Assembly (NCBI GenBank): GCA_900088475.1
Contig: FLMG01001900.1
Location: 1-35,820 of the forward strand
Reading direction: 5' to 3'
Origin: Hyphochytrium catenoides
Lineage: Eukaryota > Sar > Hyphochytriomycetes > Hyphochytriales > Hyphochytriaceae
DNA length: 35,820 nt
Shown here piece by piece: positions 1 through 10,480 of the stretch. Made by a program: the position numbers and the translations under genes. Under the pieces are notes generated by a model. That model saw only the letters and a program-made list of their open reading frames with translations, ran no database searches and was not told the origin of the DNA. The stretch's first letter is position 1. The number at the start of each line of letters is the position of its first letter.

Positions 1-252
1 ACGAAGAAGAAGCATGAGCAGGTAGGCGCTTTTCTTCTACGCATGGGCCTCTCGTCGCTCTCTGCATACAGATAAATGCGTCTCTCTTCGCTCTCTCTCT
101 TTTCTCTCGCCCTCTTTTTCTCCTCCCTTTCGGGCTTATTGGGCAGCCAAAGCTACTATGTAACCCTAAGCTCTGCAGCTCTTTCACCCTTGACAGGTAC
201 TTTGCACCTGTATTCCTTTTCCTTTCTCTGTTGCGCGCACGCTCTCCGTCTT

Positions 253-285
<33 letters not shown>

Positions 286-347
286 GTGTCTCTGTCTCTG
301 TCTCTCTCTCTCTGCGTCTCTGTCTCTGTCTCTCTCTCTCTCTCTGC

Positions 348-394
<47 letters not shown>

Positions 395-3203
395 ACACGT
401 CTCCCTCTGCCCCCACCCACCATCTCCCTTTGTCTGTCTCTCTTCCTCGATTCCTCTCCCCACCTCCATCTCCCTTTGTCTATCTCTCTATCTCTCTCTC
501 TTTCTCCCCCGCGGTTGCCCATCTTCTAAGATTGAGATGCTGGAGAGTTTGACACACGAGGTTGAAGAACGGCGCGCCCTTCTACTCCGGCGCCAGGAGA
601 GAAAGGAAGAGAGAGAAGCCAGACGGCGCGTGCATGAGGCGGCCCAAAGGATCCAAGGAGCCTGGTATCAATCCTTCCTTTTCCTTTCCTTTTTTTACCG
701 AAGACAGAAGAAAGAAAATCTGTGTGCGCCCTCCACTATCCGCTCGTCTCTCTGTCTCTCGGGTTTGTCTTTCTTCCACGCTGTTACTCCTAATGCACCG
801 CTTCGTTCTTTCTCTCATTCTATTTGATGTTTATTCACTCACTCACCCTCTCTCTTCCCCTCTATCTTTCACTCTTCTTTCTCTCTCTATTCATTCGTCG
901 CTTTTTCTCTCTCTCTTTACCTTTCTCCCTCTCTCTTCTCTCTCTCTGCCGCCTTCTCCCTTTTTTCTTCTCCTCTTCTCTCTTCCCCCTCTTTTCACTT
1001 CCCTCTCTCTCTTTCGTAAGGCGGCGATATTATAATAAAACGATAGCGTGCCAAGCCGCTACGATATTGCAATTGGTAGTCCGATCTTTCCTACGGCGGC
1101 GGAGACAGCGGAGGGAAGAAAAGAAGAGTGTTATTATCTCTCTCTTTCTCTCTCTTCACTATCGCAGACGGTATCAAGCACAACGGAAAGCCATCATCCA
1201 GGTCTCAGTCCAAGTCATCTCCAACTTCCTGTCTCTTCCTTCTCATTACGCAGTTATAGTATCTTCTCTAGGGTCTCTTACCTTTATCTCTCACTCCTGC
1301 ACTTCCCTTAATCTCTCTTTCTCTTTCTCTTTCGAGAGAGAGGGATTCTGTACTCTTTCCTGTTCCATGCAGGGATTCACCTCTTCCCCCAGATCTCGCA
1401 TTTCTTCTCTCTCTCTCTCTCTCTCTTGCAACCTTTGTCTCTCCTTGAGAATCCCTTATCAGTTGTGCTCCACAGATTCAAAGCCTGGTGAGGAGACGAA
1501 GGGCCAAGAAAGAACTTACAGTTCTAAAAGACAAGAGAGAGAAAGAGAGACGGAGTAAGGAGAGGATTCTTTCCCTTTATCGCACCTACAAAGACCGACA
1601 ACGAGGGAGAGAAGTAAGAAAGAAGCTGAAAGCTCTTCGTGCTCGAGAAGAAAGTTCTGCATTGGTCATTCAGCAGTGGCTTCGCTCTCTTCCTTCTTTT
1701 CTGTCAAAGAAGAAAATGCCTGGACCTGAAGTGGAGTCCATCTCTCTTTCTCAGAGAGACGATTGGGAGTCGTCTTCTCTCTCTCCCTCTTCAGGTTCTG
1801 TCTCTCCCTCTCTTGTCTCCCAAGAATCCAGAAGAAGTAGGAGAAGCCTTCCGTTTGCAGGGCCATATAGCAAGAATGACCCTCAATGGAGAGAGAGAAG
1901 AGAAAGAGCGTACAACCAGCAGAGACAGGAAAGGTAAGCGCTTTCTCGATGCCCCCGCTGACTGTCCCACCTTCTCTCTCTTACTCTCTTGTCGCTATTT
2001 CTCTCCTCTCTCTCTCTCTCTCCTGTATGCCGTTGACTTCCTCCTCTCCCTCCTTGATGCAGTTTTCTCTCATTTCTTGATGCCGCTCTCTCTCTCTCTT
2101 GCCTCTCTCTCTCTCTCACTTTCATGCCGCGCCTTCTCTCTCTCATGCCGCTCTCTATCTCTATCTCTCTTTCATGCCGCTCTCAATCTCTCTTTCTCTC
2201 TCTCTTTCATGTCGCGCTCTCTCTCTCATGCCGCTCTCGATCTCTCTCTCTCTTCCATGCCGCGCGCTTCTCTCTACTTTCTCTCTTACATCGCCCCGTG
2301 TTCTGCCTCTTCTCTGTCTTCCTTTGTTATCCCTATCGTGCACGAATACTTCATCGCTATCTTTAGACGGCAGACGCTACTTGAGCGAAAGCGGAAGGAA
2401 GAGGAAGAAGCGCTAAAAAGACTCGTGGAAGAAGAAGAGAAGAGGAGAGAAGAAGAGCTGAAAGAGCTGCAGCTTTTGCTCCTCCACGCACAGCGGCAGA
2501 GAAAGGAAGAGGAAGAGAGACTGGCCCGGCTGGTGCATCTCCAATCGCAGAAAGAGAGAGGTCAAGCCAGTGAGGGAGAGAAGAGAGAAAGGCCAAGCCA
2601 AGTCAATGTCCTTCCTCCTCAAAGATCGAAAGTGGAGGAGAAAGAGGCAGCGAGAAGAGGAAAAAGCTTGAAAAAAGGAGGAAGAGAGAGGCTGTCACCT
2701 GAGAGTCATAGCTCGAACCAGGAACGGTAAGGATGACGATGAAACTTGTTGTTCGTGGCTCTACCCATACTTTTCTCTATCTCTTTTCTCTCTCATCTCT
2801 CTCCCTTATCCTCCCCAACGGTCTCTTTCTCTCCAATGAGCTCAGCTATCAGCTATCATAACTGGCATCTTACCTGAGCCTCTTTCTCTGTCTCTCCTCT
2901 CTTTCTCTGTTGAATAATATCTACAGAGAGGTAGCAGACTCGGACAATGGGAGAGAGCGAGAGCGGAGAGAGTCCTTCCGGATGTCAAAGATAAATAGAC
3001 TGAAAAGAGCCATAGAAGAAGCACGGGAGATGGGCATGCGTCTGCAGAGTCTCTCCAAAGCCGATGAAGAAAGAGGAGGTCAGAGTAATTCTCCCTCTAA
3101 ATCTCTCTCTTCTCAGCCTGTGCAAGCTCCTACGTTAGAAAAACAACCAAGACTGGGTCAAAGCATTCCTCTCTTTGGCACGGTGGCTCTCCCCGAGAGC
3201 TAA
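1..3203 (+). CDS. IQ-motif (calmodulin-binding-like) protein, 5' end outside the window
   Basis: Exons modelled at 1-21, 531-664, 1021-1201, 1476-1933, 2367-2726 and 2927-3203 (stop TAA). All junctions keep one frame, giving 476 visible residues. The N-terminus lies beyond the left edge. The protein is basic and coiled-coil-like, with degenerate IQ motifs: IQGAWRRYYNK spans the 664/1021 junction, then ATILQLVVRSFLRRRR, then IQSLVRRRRAK just after 1476, and LVIQQWLRSL near 1660. IQ motifs generally bind calmodulin or EF-hand light chains in centriolar, axonemal or myosin-related proteins; that role is inferred. The 2367-2726 exon encodes a charged helix rich in E, K and R, and the C-terminal exon is less ordered. 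Exon 1021-1201 contains an in-frame CT-rich stretch (SVIISLFLSLHY) that looks intron-like, but a 40-base GT-AG intron there would break the frame. No motor or kinase domain is visible, so the exact family is unknown. Confidence 0.75.
22..530 (+). repeat. CT-rich intron with higher-order repeat
   Basis: First visible intron of the IQ-motif gene. Between about 250 and 391 the CT run is punctuated by TCTGTCTCTGTCTC and TCTGCGTCTC blocks that recur about every 30 to 50 bases, so it is a compound satellite rather than a simple dinucleotide run. It is translatable as long Ser-Leu or Arg-Glu frames on both strands, which I treat as artefacts. Confidence 0.7.
2090..2275 (+). repeat. Intronic minisatellite built on CATGCCGCTCTC
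   Basis: Inside the intron 1934-2366 of the IQ-motif gene, a unit of CT-rich DNA ending in TTCATGCCGC or CATGCCGCTCTC recurs six to seven times at variable spacing of about 20 to 40 bases. One copy reads CATGTCGCGCTC. The phase of the CT filler varies between copies. Confidence 0.7.
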
Positions 3204-3733
3204 AGACTAGGGAAAGACCTATGTACACATAGTTCCCTTCCTATCGTGGCGGTGACACTGTCGTCTTTGCCGTAGAAGGGAAACCGTGGCCCGTAATATT
3301 TAAGCAAAGTTATTCTGCATTCTTGCGCCTTAGCAGATCACATATCGCTTTCGTTGATCCTTTCTCTTCTGTTTCCCTCTGTCTTTTCCTGCTGCGCCTC
3401 TCTCTCTCTCTCTCTCTTTCTTGTGTGGTCTCTCTGTGTCTCCTTCTCCATCTGGCCAATTCGTCTTCTTCCAGTTGTCTTCCAGAGCCAACGGGCCCCG
3501 GACCGTAGAGTGGAAGTACGTCCAGGTCTCTACTTCTGCTGGTGGGCCATTTAGGGACATGCCTACCAACTATTCAAAAAGCAAGCTGCAGGCCAGGTCG
3601 AGGTTTCCTCCTGCACTTCTGAGCGCCTGAACAGCCTACATTGAGGAAGATACGGAAACACTTAGGCGTACACAAACACCAGTGACATTGACGATAACTG
3701 GTATCAAGCAAAGACGAGAAAGTTGAAAGAGCT
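3204..3733. other. Intergenic region between convergent genes
   Basis: Lies between the stop codons of the plus-strand IQ-motif gene and the minus-strand DDI1 gene. It holds a short (CT)n tract near 3402-3420 preceding a possible plus-strand exon (about 3486-3630), which follows a good CTTCCAG acceptor and stays open to a TGA at 3628. That exon has no recognised family and no credible upstream start, so I do not call it a gene. The rest shows no clear feature. Confidence 0.4.
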
Positions 3734-6700
3734 CTAAGATTTCAGTGTACGAAGCATTGCCTCCACAGTGCGGCGTACCTGATGCCTGGTGAAGGCCATA
3801 CTCACTAAGTGATTAACGTCGTGCTCTGAAACGTCCCCGGACTGTGAAGAGGTAGCGGTAGTTGGAGCCGGAGCCGAGCTTGATGCGGGGGTGGAAGAAG
3901 ATGAAGAGCTAGCAGAGTGCGCGGAGGGGGCAGAGGCAGGGGCAGGAGCAGCGGATGGAAGAGGAATCATCTCCGTCTGCGATGGCCCATCGTGCACGCT
4001 TGATTGAATATCTCTCTGATTGGCTGGTATTTGCTGATAATCAGAGATTTCAGAATAGTATGTGGAAAGCCTCACAAGGACTTGTGAAACAAGTAGGAAG
4101 AGGAGAAAAGGGAGGGCGAATGGAGCCAAAGAAAGAAGAATGACACAAGACGACGAAGAGGACAAACGCAAACAGGGTTGTTTTGCAGAACACAGCTGAC
4201 ATGTAGGACAGAAGATATTACATAGCCAAGAGGAGAGAGTGACGCGAGCTTCAGGGAGAATAGACGCACATGTTCAGCCAAGAAAGGAACTTCTTCTGTG
4301 CCCGACGGCCCTTCTAAGCAAAGTACGTGTCGCTTCAGGTCAATAACGCACTGCGACAATGAGTCGTTAGTTCAGTAGCTCATGGCCGTTGATGAGCCCA
4401 GCGTGGTAAGAAGGCGGAAAGACGGAAAATCGAATAGGACCTACAGTGAATGACGGATGACCCTGCGCTAGCTATGAAGCGAACAGTCTAAAACAGTAAC
4501 TTCTCTATGCATTCTCCTCACCTGGTGCCGCTTAAGCATGTCCAGACCAAAGAGAAAGTCCATATCCTGAAAAGATTAAATTCATTCAGAGGAACAGTTG
4601 TCAATTGGCCGACTGCGTGCTCTTTCTCATCCGCTACTGCCACTCATCACGGGCTAACTACGAGCAGGTCACCAGCATTTTTGCGTTCTGAGCAACTCGC
4701 TCCACCATTGGACTCATCTTACGTTCCGGTCCAATATTGTGAAGGTGCAATTGAAAAACGAGCTCCCGATCTTCAGAGGCGCCATATGTACCCTTCCGAC
4801 GATGTCAGCAGTGCCTACACCAACAGCCTATAGACAGAGTCGTCTTATTTTTTGTATACTCTAAAGAGTTTCAAGAAAGGAACCTAGACTAGCTTGAACG
4901 ACAAGAGGGGAAGGACGTTACCTTTCCTGCAAAACGTCTATCAACCAAGCGCATAATCCCACATCTTTCAGCGCAGGCCTGTGCACATATGATTTGGGAA
5001 CGGCGAAAGATTGAAACAGTCAGATTTAGCAACTGATGATGAGCCAAGGTTTAAAGAGGGTCCATATCTCAAAGTGGGTTAAGGCCGAAGCCGGAGCCGC
5101 ATGAGTTTATCAAGCAATCAAGAGAGAAGGAAGGTAAGGAGAAGTGCAGGATTAGGGTAGGCCTGCGGTCGACGCTGAAATTCCCGAAAGGGACCTTCTA
5201 GATAGTTGACGATAAGGGAAAGGGAGAAGAGCTTTGTCGTACCACCGACATGATAGTGGATTGGGCTCCACTATCAACAAAAGCCTTCAGCGGCACTCCG
5301 TTTACAACTGCATCTACATATAACATGACCACGCGGCCAAAGGCCTAGACAAGCAGAATATTAGCGCGAATGGGTTCCTCGATAGAGTTGAGCGGACAGT
5401 ACGACGCAGATGACCTTCCAATGTCAAAATGAGATACAAGAGCAACTCTCAGGGATACTTGCCTCTGGCATCTCTTCCATGGCTAGCTTGAGATTCTCTT
5501 CCACATTACCCATTCTGATTCTCTCCTCAATTTGTCGCTGCGCCTCAGCGTCAAATGGGTTTGCTTCAAGGCGAGCAATCTATAACGAGGAACGGAGCCA
5601 CACAGTAGTAAGACACTGTAACACGTCAAAAATCCAAGCAGAGAAAGAGAAAGAAAAAACAGGGAGACGAAGAAAAGGAGAGAGAGAGAGTAAGGAGAGC
5701 GAGAAAGAGATAGGGAGCCGGACGAAGTCACACTTAGAGAAGTGTTGCACCTCTTGTTGTTCCTGCCATTGTTGCGTCGCGCGCGACATTTGGATCTTGA
5801 GAAGGTGAAAGCGGACTTCCTGCATGTCACACCAAGAGTTAGTTAGACGAGAAGGAGTTACAGAGATAGGTTTCCAGGCCCTACGCGGTTATAGAACTAC
5901 GGAAAGCGGCAGAATACGTCTACTTAGCAGCATAAAACAGCAATAACGCTTTAAAGCGCCAAAGAGAATGGAAAGGGTACACGTCAAGTGCCTCGAGGAG
6001 AGTATACCTGGACATTATTGGTTCGCACAGCCTCTGCAAATTTTGCGTTTGTTGATTCAAGCTACGATCAGATTAAGGTGAGGACACAGAATGGTCCCAC
6101 GTGTCAGCCAGCCATAGCGCGAATAGCTCCCTCCCACGGTGAAGTCACTCCACCCGGCAGACGGTGCCTTTCAAAGCCCAGCTTCCAATCTATATCTCCC
6201 GTCTTGCCATATATTCCTGCTACTAAGAGGCGCCCGTTCTTGCACTTTCCTTTCTACTGACATCACCAGCCATAGTGTCCTACAACCCCTAACTTCAGCC
6301 ATTTAGTCCTTTTATTCTTACATTTCTAAGTAAGTTTGGGTTGGCCTGCAGTATCCTTATCAGTAGTTCTGGAGAACAATTAGGCTGCCAGGATGAGATG
6401 CAAAGGTCAGCATCACAGATAAAGTAGCAATTAGCGGATAAGTAGTGACTGAGAGAAGAGAAAGTGACGCGAGAGAGAGAGATCTGTGGATTAATGTGTC
6501 AAAGCCACCCTGCACCATGAAGAGTCTGAGAGCCGCGTACCGGTATGTCTTCCCAGGTCAGATTGTTAGGGATTACGTCGGAGTCACTGAATGGGTTCGC
6601 TGGCTGCAGAAGATTCGCTGCAGGTATACTGAAGGGCTGTGTTGACGCAGATGTTGGAGGAGTTCTCTGTGTTGGCCGTCGTGCCACGACAATGAGGTCA

Positions 6701-7105
6701 TCGTTCTTCACTCCGACCGCATCAAGCTTGAGTTGTTATTGATGGGCATCCAAATTAGGCGTCTTGACTCTAGGTTTGGAGGAGAAAAGACACTGCGCAC
6801 CTTTGAATCGTCTGGTACCGACTGTCCGTGAAAGAGCAAGAGCTGGTCTGCTATTGGGATGCCCAACTATAATGTGCCATGAAATCGGAGACGGGGATCT
6901 CAGTTATCAAGCAGGGCTAGACATGCCTCCTAAGCTTACCTCCACTTCTACCAAAACTTTAACGTTCGCTACCTATGAGGACGTGGTTAGACGTCATGTT
7001 ACCGATCCGATTCACCGTAGCTAGTGAAGCCCGTCTTACCCGCTCATCCTCCGACACCTCGATAATGCGAAAGTTAGTGTCCCCGTCACTAATCGTAACG
7101 CGCAT
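3734..7105 (-). CDS. DDI1: DDI1-type ubiquitin-receptor aspartic protease (UBL, helical domain, retropepsin-like, UBA-like)
   Basis: Fourteen exons, all joined in phase 0: 7105-7040, 6972-6940, 6866-6801, 6726-6541, 6384-6322, 6061-6008, 5819-5751, 5579-5463, 5344-5243, 4978-4922, 4827-4723, 4566-4522, 4350-4270 and 4033-3734; 447 aa. Residues 1-72 form the ubiquitin-like domain (begins MRVTISDG, ends [11 protein letters not shown]). About 118-218 is the helical domain ([32 protein letters not shown]). About 219-348 is the retropepsin-like domain, with the catalytic motif [13 protein letters not shown] (Asp about 242) and family signatures [16 protein letters not shown] and [13 protein letters not shown] Ser/Ala/Pro linker leads to a UBA-like end (about 415-447). 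The family is cytosolic or nuclear; it shuttles ubiquitinated substrates to the proteasome and cleaves heavily ubiquitinated proteins, including Nrf1-type factors in animals. This is a cellular gene, not a viral one. One intron (5462 to 5345) starts with GC. The UBA is degenerate and short. Confidence 0.95.
5345..5462 (-). other. GC-AG intron in the DDI1 gene
   Basis: The exon ends ...CCAGAG and the next bases on the minus strand are GCAAGT, the classical consensus of the minor GC-AG class of U2 introns. The acceptor is TCTAG before GCCTTTGGC. Removing it joins EEMPE to [10 protein letters not shown] exactly where DDI1 homologues are continuous; retaining it brings an in-frame stop. Confidence 0.85.
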
Positions 7106-8120
7106 CGTAGATAAAATCCTGCTCCAGCCACCGTCTATAACGTCCTTGTCGAGCCGCGGTGGGAACCCTCTACAGTTGCCTTACTTCGCCACAAAACTTC
7201 TGCTGAAGATGAAGCCAGACGTCCCACAAACAGGATGAGTTATACCAAGCCTTTCCGAGCTTGACACCTCTTGCTTTCGATAGAAAATATCCTTAGTATA
7301 CCGTGCTCGCCGACGTGAGCTGATACTATTGGAAGAAGCGACGTGAGAAGAAAGAATCATCGGAATTCGTCTGCAATCCTTTCTGAAGCTCCAGCTGCAG
7401 CGGCGAAAAACGGATAACTTTGGGAACCAAATATCAAAGAGAGATCTTGAAGATCAGTAACCGATAAACTGATAGGTGAGGTCTGATTGGCGCTTTTGAC
7501 AAAGGGCTTTGAATCTCCAAAATTATTGATGCAAAAATCTCTCAAAAATCTCAATCTGGCGTTTGGGACGGAGGACAAGCTTCGCCCCGGAGGTTCCGAG
7601 GAGACGTGAAGTGGAGGAAGCGGGAGGTTCACCTGCCACTCGAGCGGAGTGGAAGTATCCATTAAACTCGTAGAGGGTGGCGGTTCGTCAGTGACGAGTC
7701 GCGGAGTTTATCAGCTAAGGGCAAGCAGTCCTCCTCCATCTTCCTCCATTCATTAGTTTTATAATTATGAGTTGAGCCATATCCCACCTTCAACCTGCAT
7801 TAACACTATGTATAGCACCAGGTTTCCTCTTAATGTTGGCTGTTTGTGCCAAGGAGGTCTGTTGTGTCGCCTCTCTGAACTGAGCAACTTGGGCGGGCGG
7901 GTGCAGTGCGCTAACTAAGTTGCGCTGCTGCGTACATTCAATCCCGCGGGCTTGGTCTTGCCCCATTTACCTCACGACTGGCCCTTGAATGAGTTCCTCT
8001 CGGCGCACCCACCCAATTGTGGCGTGCTGCTCCAATATGAGACAGCGCTCATATGTTGGGGCAGTTGACAATGGCAACCGGGCCAGGAACAGAGGAGCGG
8101 CTTTTGAAGCGTACGGATAG
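7106..8120. other. Non-repetitive region between DDI1 and the RING-PDZ gene
   Basis: Upstream of the DDI1 start and downstream of the RING-PDZ stop. It has no CT/GA microsatellite and must contain the DDI1 promoter. Apart from the ORF at 7357-7662, I see no supported gene, tRNA-like fold or repeat. The AT-rich patch near 7750-7775 has no clear TATA arrangement. Confidence 0.4.
7357..7662 (-). CDS. Hypothetical small protein, 101 aa, single exon
   Basis: An ATG-initiated ORF with balanced composition and no microsatellite, unlike most ORFs here. It begins MDTSTPLEWQVNLPLPPL, has a moderately hydrophobic middle and ends SERIADEFR. It sits about 250 bases upstream of the DDI1 start on the same strand, so it could be an independent small gene, an exon of an unrecognised model, or chance. 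No domain, signal peptide or membrane span is convincing. I do not recognise the family. Confidence 0.35.
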   Translation of the reverse strand: MDTSTPLEWQVNLPLPPLHVSSEPPGRSLSSVPNARLRFLRDFCINNFGDSKPFVKSANQTSPISLSVTDLQDLSLIFGSQSYPFFAAAAGASERIADEFR

Positions 8121-9358
8121 CTAGTAGAGCTGCCTTCGGGTTACTGCTCTGGTTTCTGACAATGTGAGCTGGACTGAAGTGCTCAAACCCAGGAGAGACA
8201 TGACTTCAGTTATGGACTTCCCCGCCAGCCGAACTCCATTGATTCTCTCCTGCAGCCGATAGCAGTGATGAGAGTAAGGCAAGGAGCGTCGCGCTGAGAT
8301 GGCGTGACTTAGACTGACAGAGAGCGGACTCGAGGAGAACAAAGAAGCTAAGGTGCTTGAGCTCAAGAGGCAGGAAAGGATAACAATATCTTGACCTCCA
8401 GGGAAGGAAAATGAAAAGAGAGAGAAAGAGACAGAGACAGAGAAGAGAGAGAGAGAGAGAGAGAGAAGTAAAGACAGAGAGGGAGAGAGAGGGATGAGAG
8501 GAGAGAAAGGTACTAAGGAAAAAAGAGCCTACCACGATATCGTAAAGCTTAACGTCTGCTCGCGCCGCTGGACCCATTGCATCTATATCCAGAATGCAGA
8601 AGCTACCATCTGGCATCTTCAATAATCCAGTTTATCGCGCGCAGGATTAGGTCAAAAGCCAAAGGTCCAAGGAGAAGACGAATGTGAGAGAGGAGAGAGA
8701 GAGAGAGAGAGAATTCGGTAACTAACATCAAAGAGCACAGCTTCCAACTAGAATACAGAGGGAAGAAGAGAAGACAAATTGCGGAATGAAGCTGAGAGAG
8801 AGAGAGAGACAAAGAGAGGAGCAGACGAATTACTTTCTTGATCCTAAAGCCTAAGGTCTGCCGCCGAGTATGTGGATGAATGTCTTTCTTTAGGAATATT
8901 TGTCGCCCCTGTGGCTTAACTTCTAAAGCACAGAGAGGAGAGAGTTGCAGTTACATCGTCACTTCTCAAGGAGGGAGACGAGAGGCATAGAGAATTATAG
9001 AAAGAAGGAAGTTCACGGAAAGAGGCAAACGACAGAGAGAAAAGAGAGAAGGGCCACAAAACTGAGAGAAGACTCTTATGGGTAAGCAGGGAGCCGCCAC
9101 AGAGATGCAGAGCTTATTGAACATCACTGTGTAGACAGCACCAGGACAGAAAGACAGAGGTTTGAGAGAGAGAGAGAAGCGAGAGAAAGGAGTGAGTGAG
9201 AGAGAGAGTTATCTGGTTTGTTACCTCCGAGATTCTCTGTTCTCTTATGAAAATCCTCGGTCTCGTGTGCCTCCTGATCGCATACAAGCTTTTTCGGCCT
9301 CTTTCCATAATTAATGTTCACAGACCAGGCGGAGCGTCCACCCGTGACAAGCGGTCAA

Positions 9359-9398
<40 letters not shown>

Positions 9399-9692
9399 AT
9401 GCAAGAGAACCAAGTGAAGGAACAGAAAGCACAGGTAGAAACAAAGCAAGACAGATAAGTAGCATAGCACTGGAGAAGAAAGAGAGAGCGAGGAGAGAGA
9501 GGGAGGGAGGGAGAAAAAGAGAGAGAAAGAGAGAGAGACAGAGAGAGACCCAAAGGCCAGCAAAAGAGAGAGATGGAATACGCAAGGGAGAGCGGAAAGA
9601 GAGGAAAGAGGGAGAAAGCGGAGGGAGAACGAGATACATAGATAGATAGAAAGGGGACGACGCAGAGAGAGCGAGAGAAAAGAGAGAAAGAG

Positions 9693-9723
<31 letters not shown>

Positions 9724-10394
9724 GAGAGAAAGACACAGAAAAAAGACGCGGACCAGAAGACGAGGAGGATGGGGGGAAAGGGGCGGGAGAGGAAGTCGGC
9801 GTGAGGAGAGGATAGATACCAGTTGCGTGCGAGCAGGCTCAGAGGACCGCGGGATGGCCTTCCTGCAGTAGGGACAGCAGCGGCTCTTCCGAGCCCAGAG
9901 CTCCCAGCAAGCCCAACAGAGGAGGTGAGCACAGGGCAGAGAGGCCACGAGCTCAGGCTGAAGGAGAGAGAATGCGAGTCAGAGGAGCTGACCGGGTGAC
10001 TAAAATATGAACACGTCAGAAAGACGGGAAGAGAGAGGAGGAGAGAGAGGGAGAGAGACAGAGAGAGAAAGAAATGCGAAGAGAGAGGAAAAGAACAAGG
10101 AGAAGTGGGGTTGTGGAGAAGGGATTGCATGGCCAGAGGGATGGGGAAGAGAGAAGAGAACATAAAGACTCACGTCAGAGGTGGTGAGTTTGTCTCTCTC
10201 CCCTTTTCCATCCCTTTTGTTCTTACCTCTTCAAGGCAGACGCAGCAGATGACAGTCACATTCTCTTTTCCTTCTCCACCATGTGGCCTCTCTTTCCTAG
10301 TGTCCTGAGAAGAGTCATGATGACAGGGTAACCTGGCTCTGAGATGTGCTCCATCTTCAGAAGCAGATGATGGGCGCTCCCTTTTCCGTGACAT
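8121..10394 (-). CDS. RING-finger plus PDZ domain protein (putative E3 ubiquitin ligase)
   Basis: Six exons: 10394-10227, 9957-9820, 9300-9225, 8922-8834, 8616-8533 and 8249-8121; 227 aa. The RING is split between exons 1 and 2: C50-x2-C53, C65-x-H67-x2-C70-x2-C73 and C84-x2-C87 (VICCVCLEE, PCAHLLCWAC, CCPYC). This is a C3HC4 pattern expected to bind two zinc ions and recruit an E2. After a charged linker, exons 4 to 6 encode one PDZ domain: the carboxylate-binding loop is TLGFRIKK (about 150-157), followed by GSFCILDIDAMGPAARADV, YDIVERINGVRL and the helix SITEVMSLLGL. The stop TAG directly follows the domain. The natural reading is a small E3 ligase that selects targets by C-terminal peptides. 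Introns carry CT tracts in the sense direction. Acceptors at 9300 and 8616 are AAG. The start is the first ATG, just inside a long GA tract on the plus strand. Confidence 0.85.
9360..9740 (-). repeat. CT-rich intron (GA on the plus strand)
   Basis: Part of the RING-PDZ intron 9301-9819. It includes a 30-odd-base pure (GA)n run at 9361-9394 and irregular GA-rich DNA after 9480. The stretch between the pyrimidine tract and the AAG acceptor at 9301 contains no AG, consistent with a distant branch point. Confidence 0.6.
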
Positions 10395-10406
10395 TTTGGG
10401 AAGGTC

Positions 10407-10480
<74 letters not shown>

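Noticed and set aside
241-391. CRISPR-like array
   Set aside because: The spaced repeats are compound CT microsatellite with no unique spacers, in a eukaryotic intron.
76-522. Long Ser/Leu and Arg/Glu/Asp reading frames over CT repeats
   Set aside because: They are translations of microsatellite inside the first IQ-gene intron, open on several frames and both strands at once. The same applies to many similar frames across the window.
5243-5344. Retroviral or retrotransposon protease
   Set aside because: The DSGA site lies in a gene with an N-terminal ubiquitin-like domain, the DDI helical domain and a UBA-like end, and the sequence follows DDI1, a cellular gene. No reverse transcriptase, integrase or LTR is nearby.
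7870-7970. Possible tRNA-like segment
   Set aside because: A TTCAATCC-like T loop is present, but no matching D arm, anticodon arm or acceptor pairing could be found.
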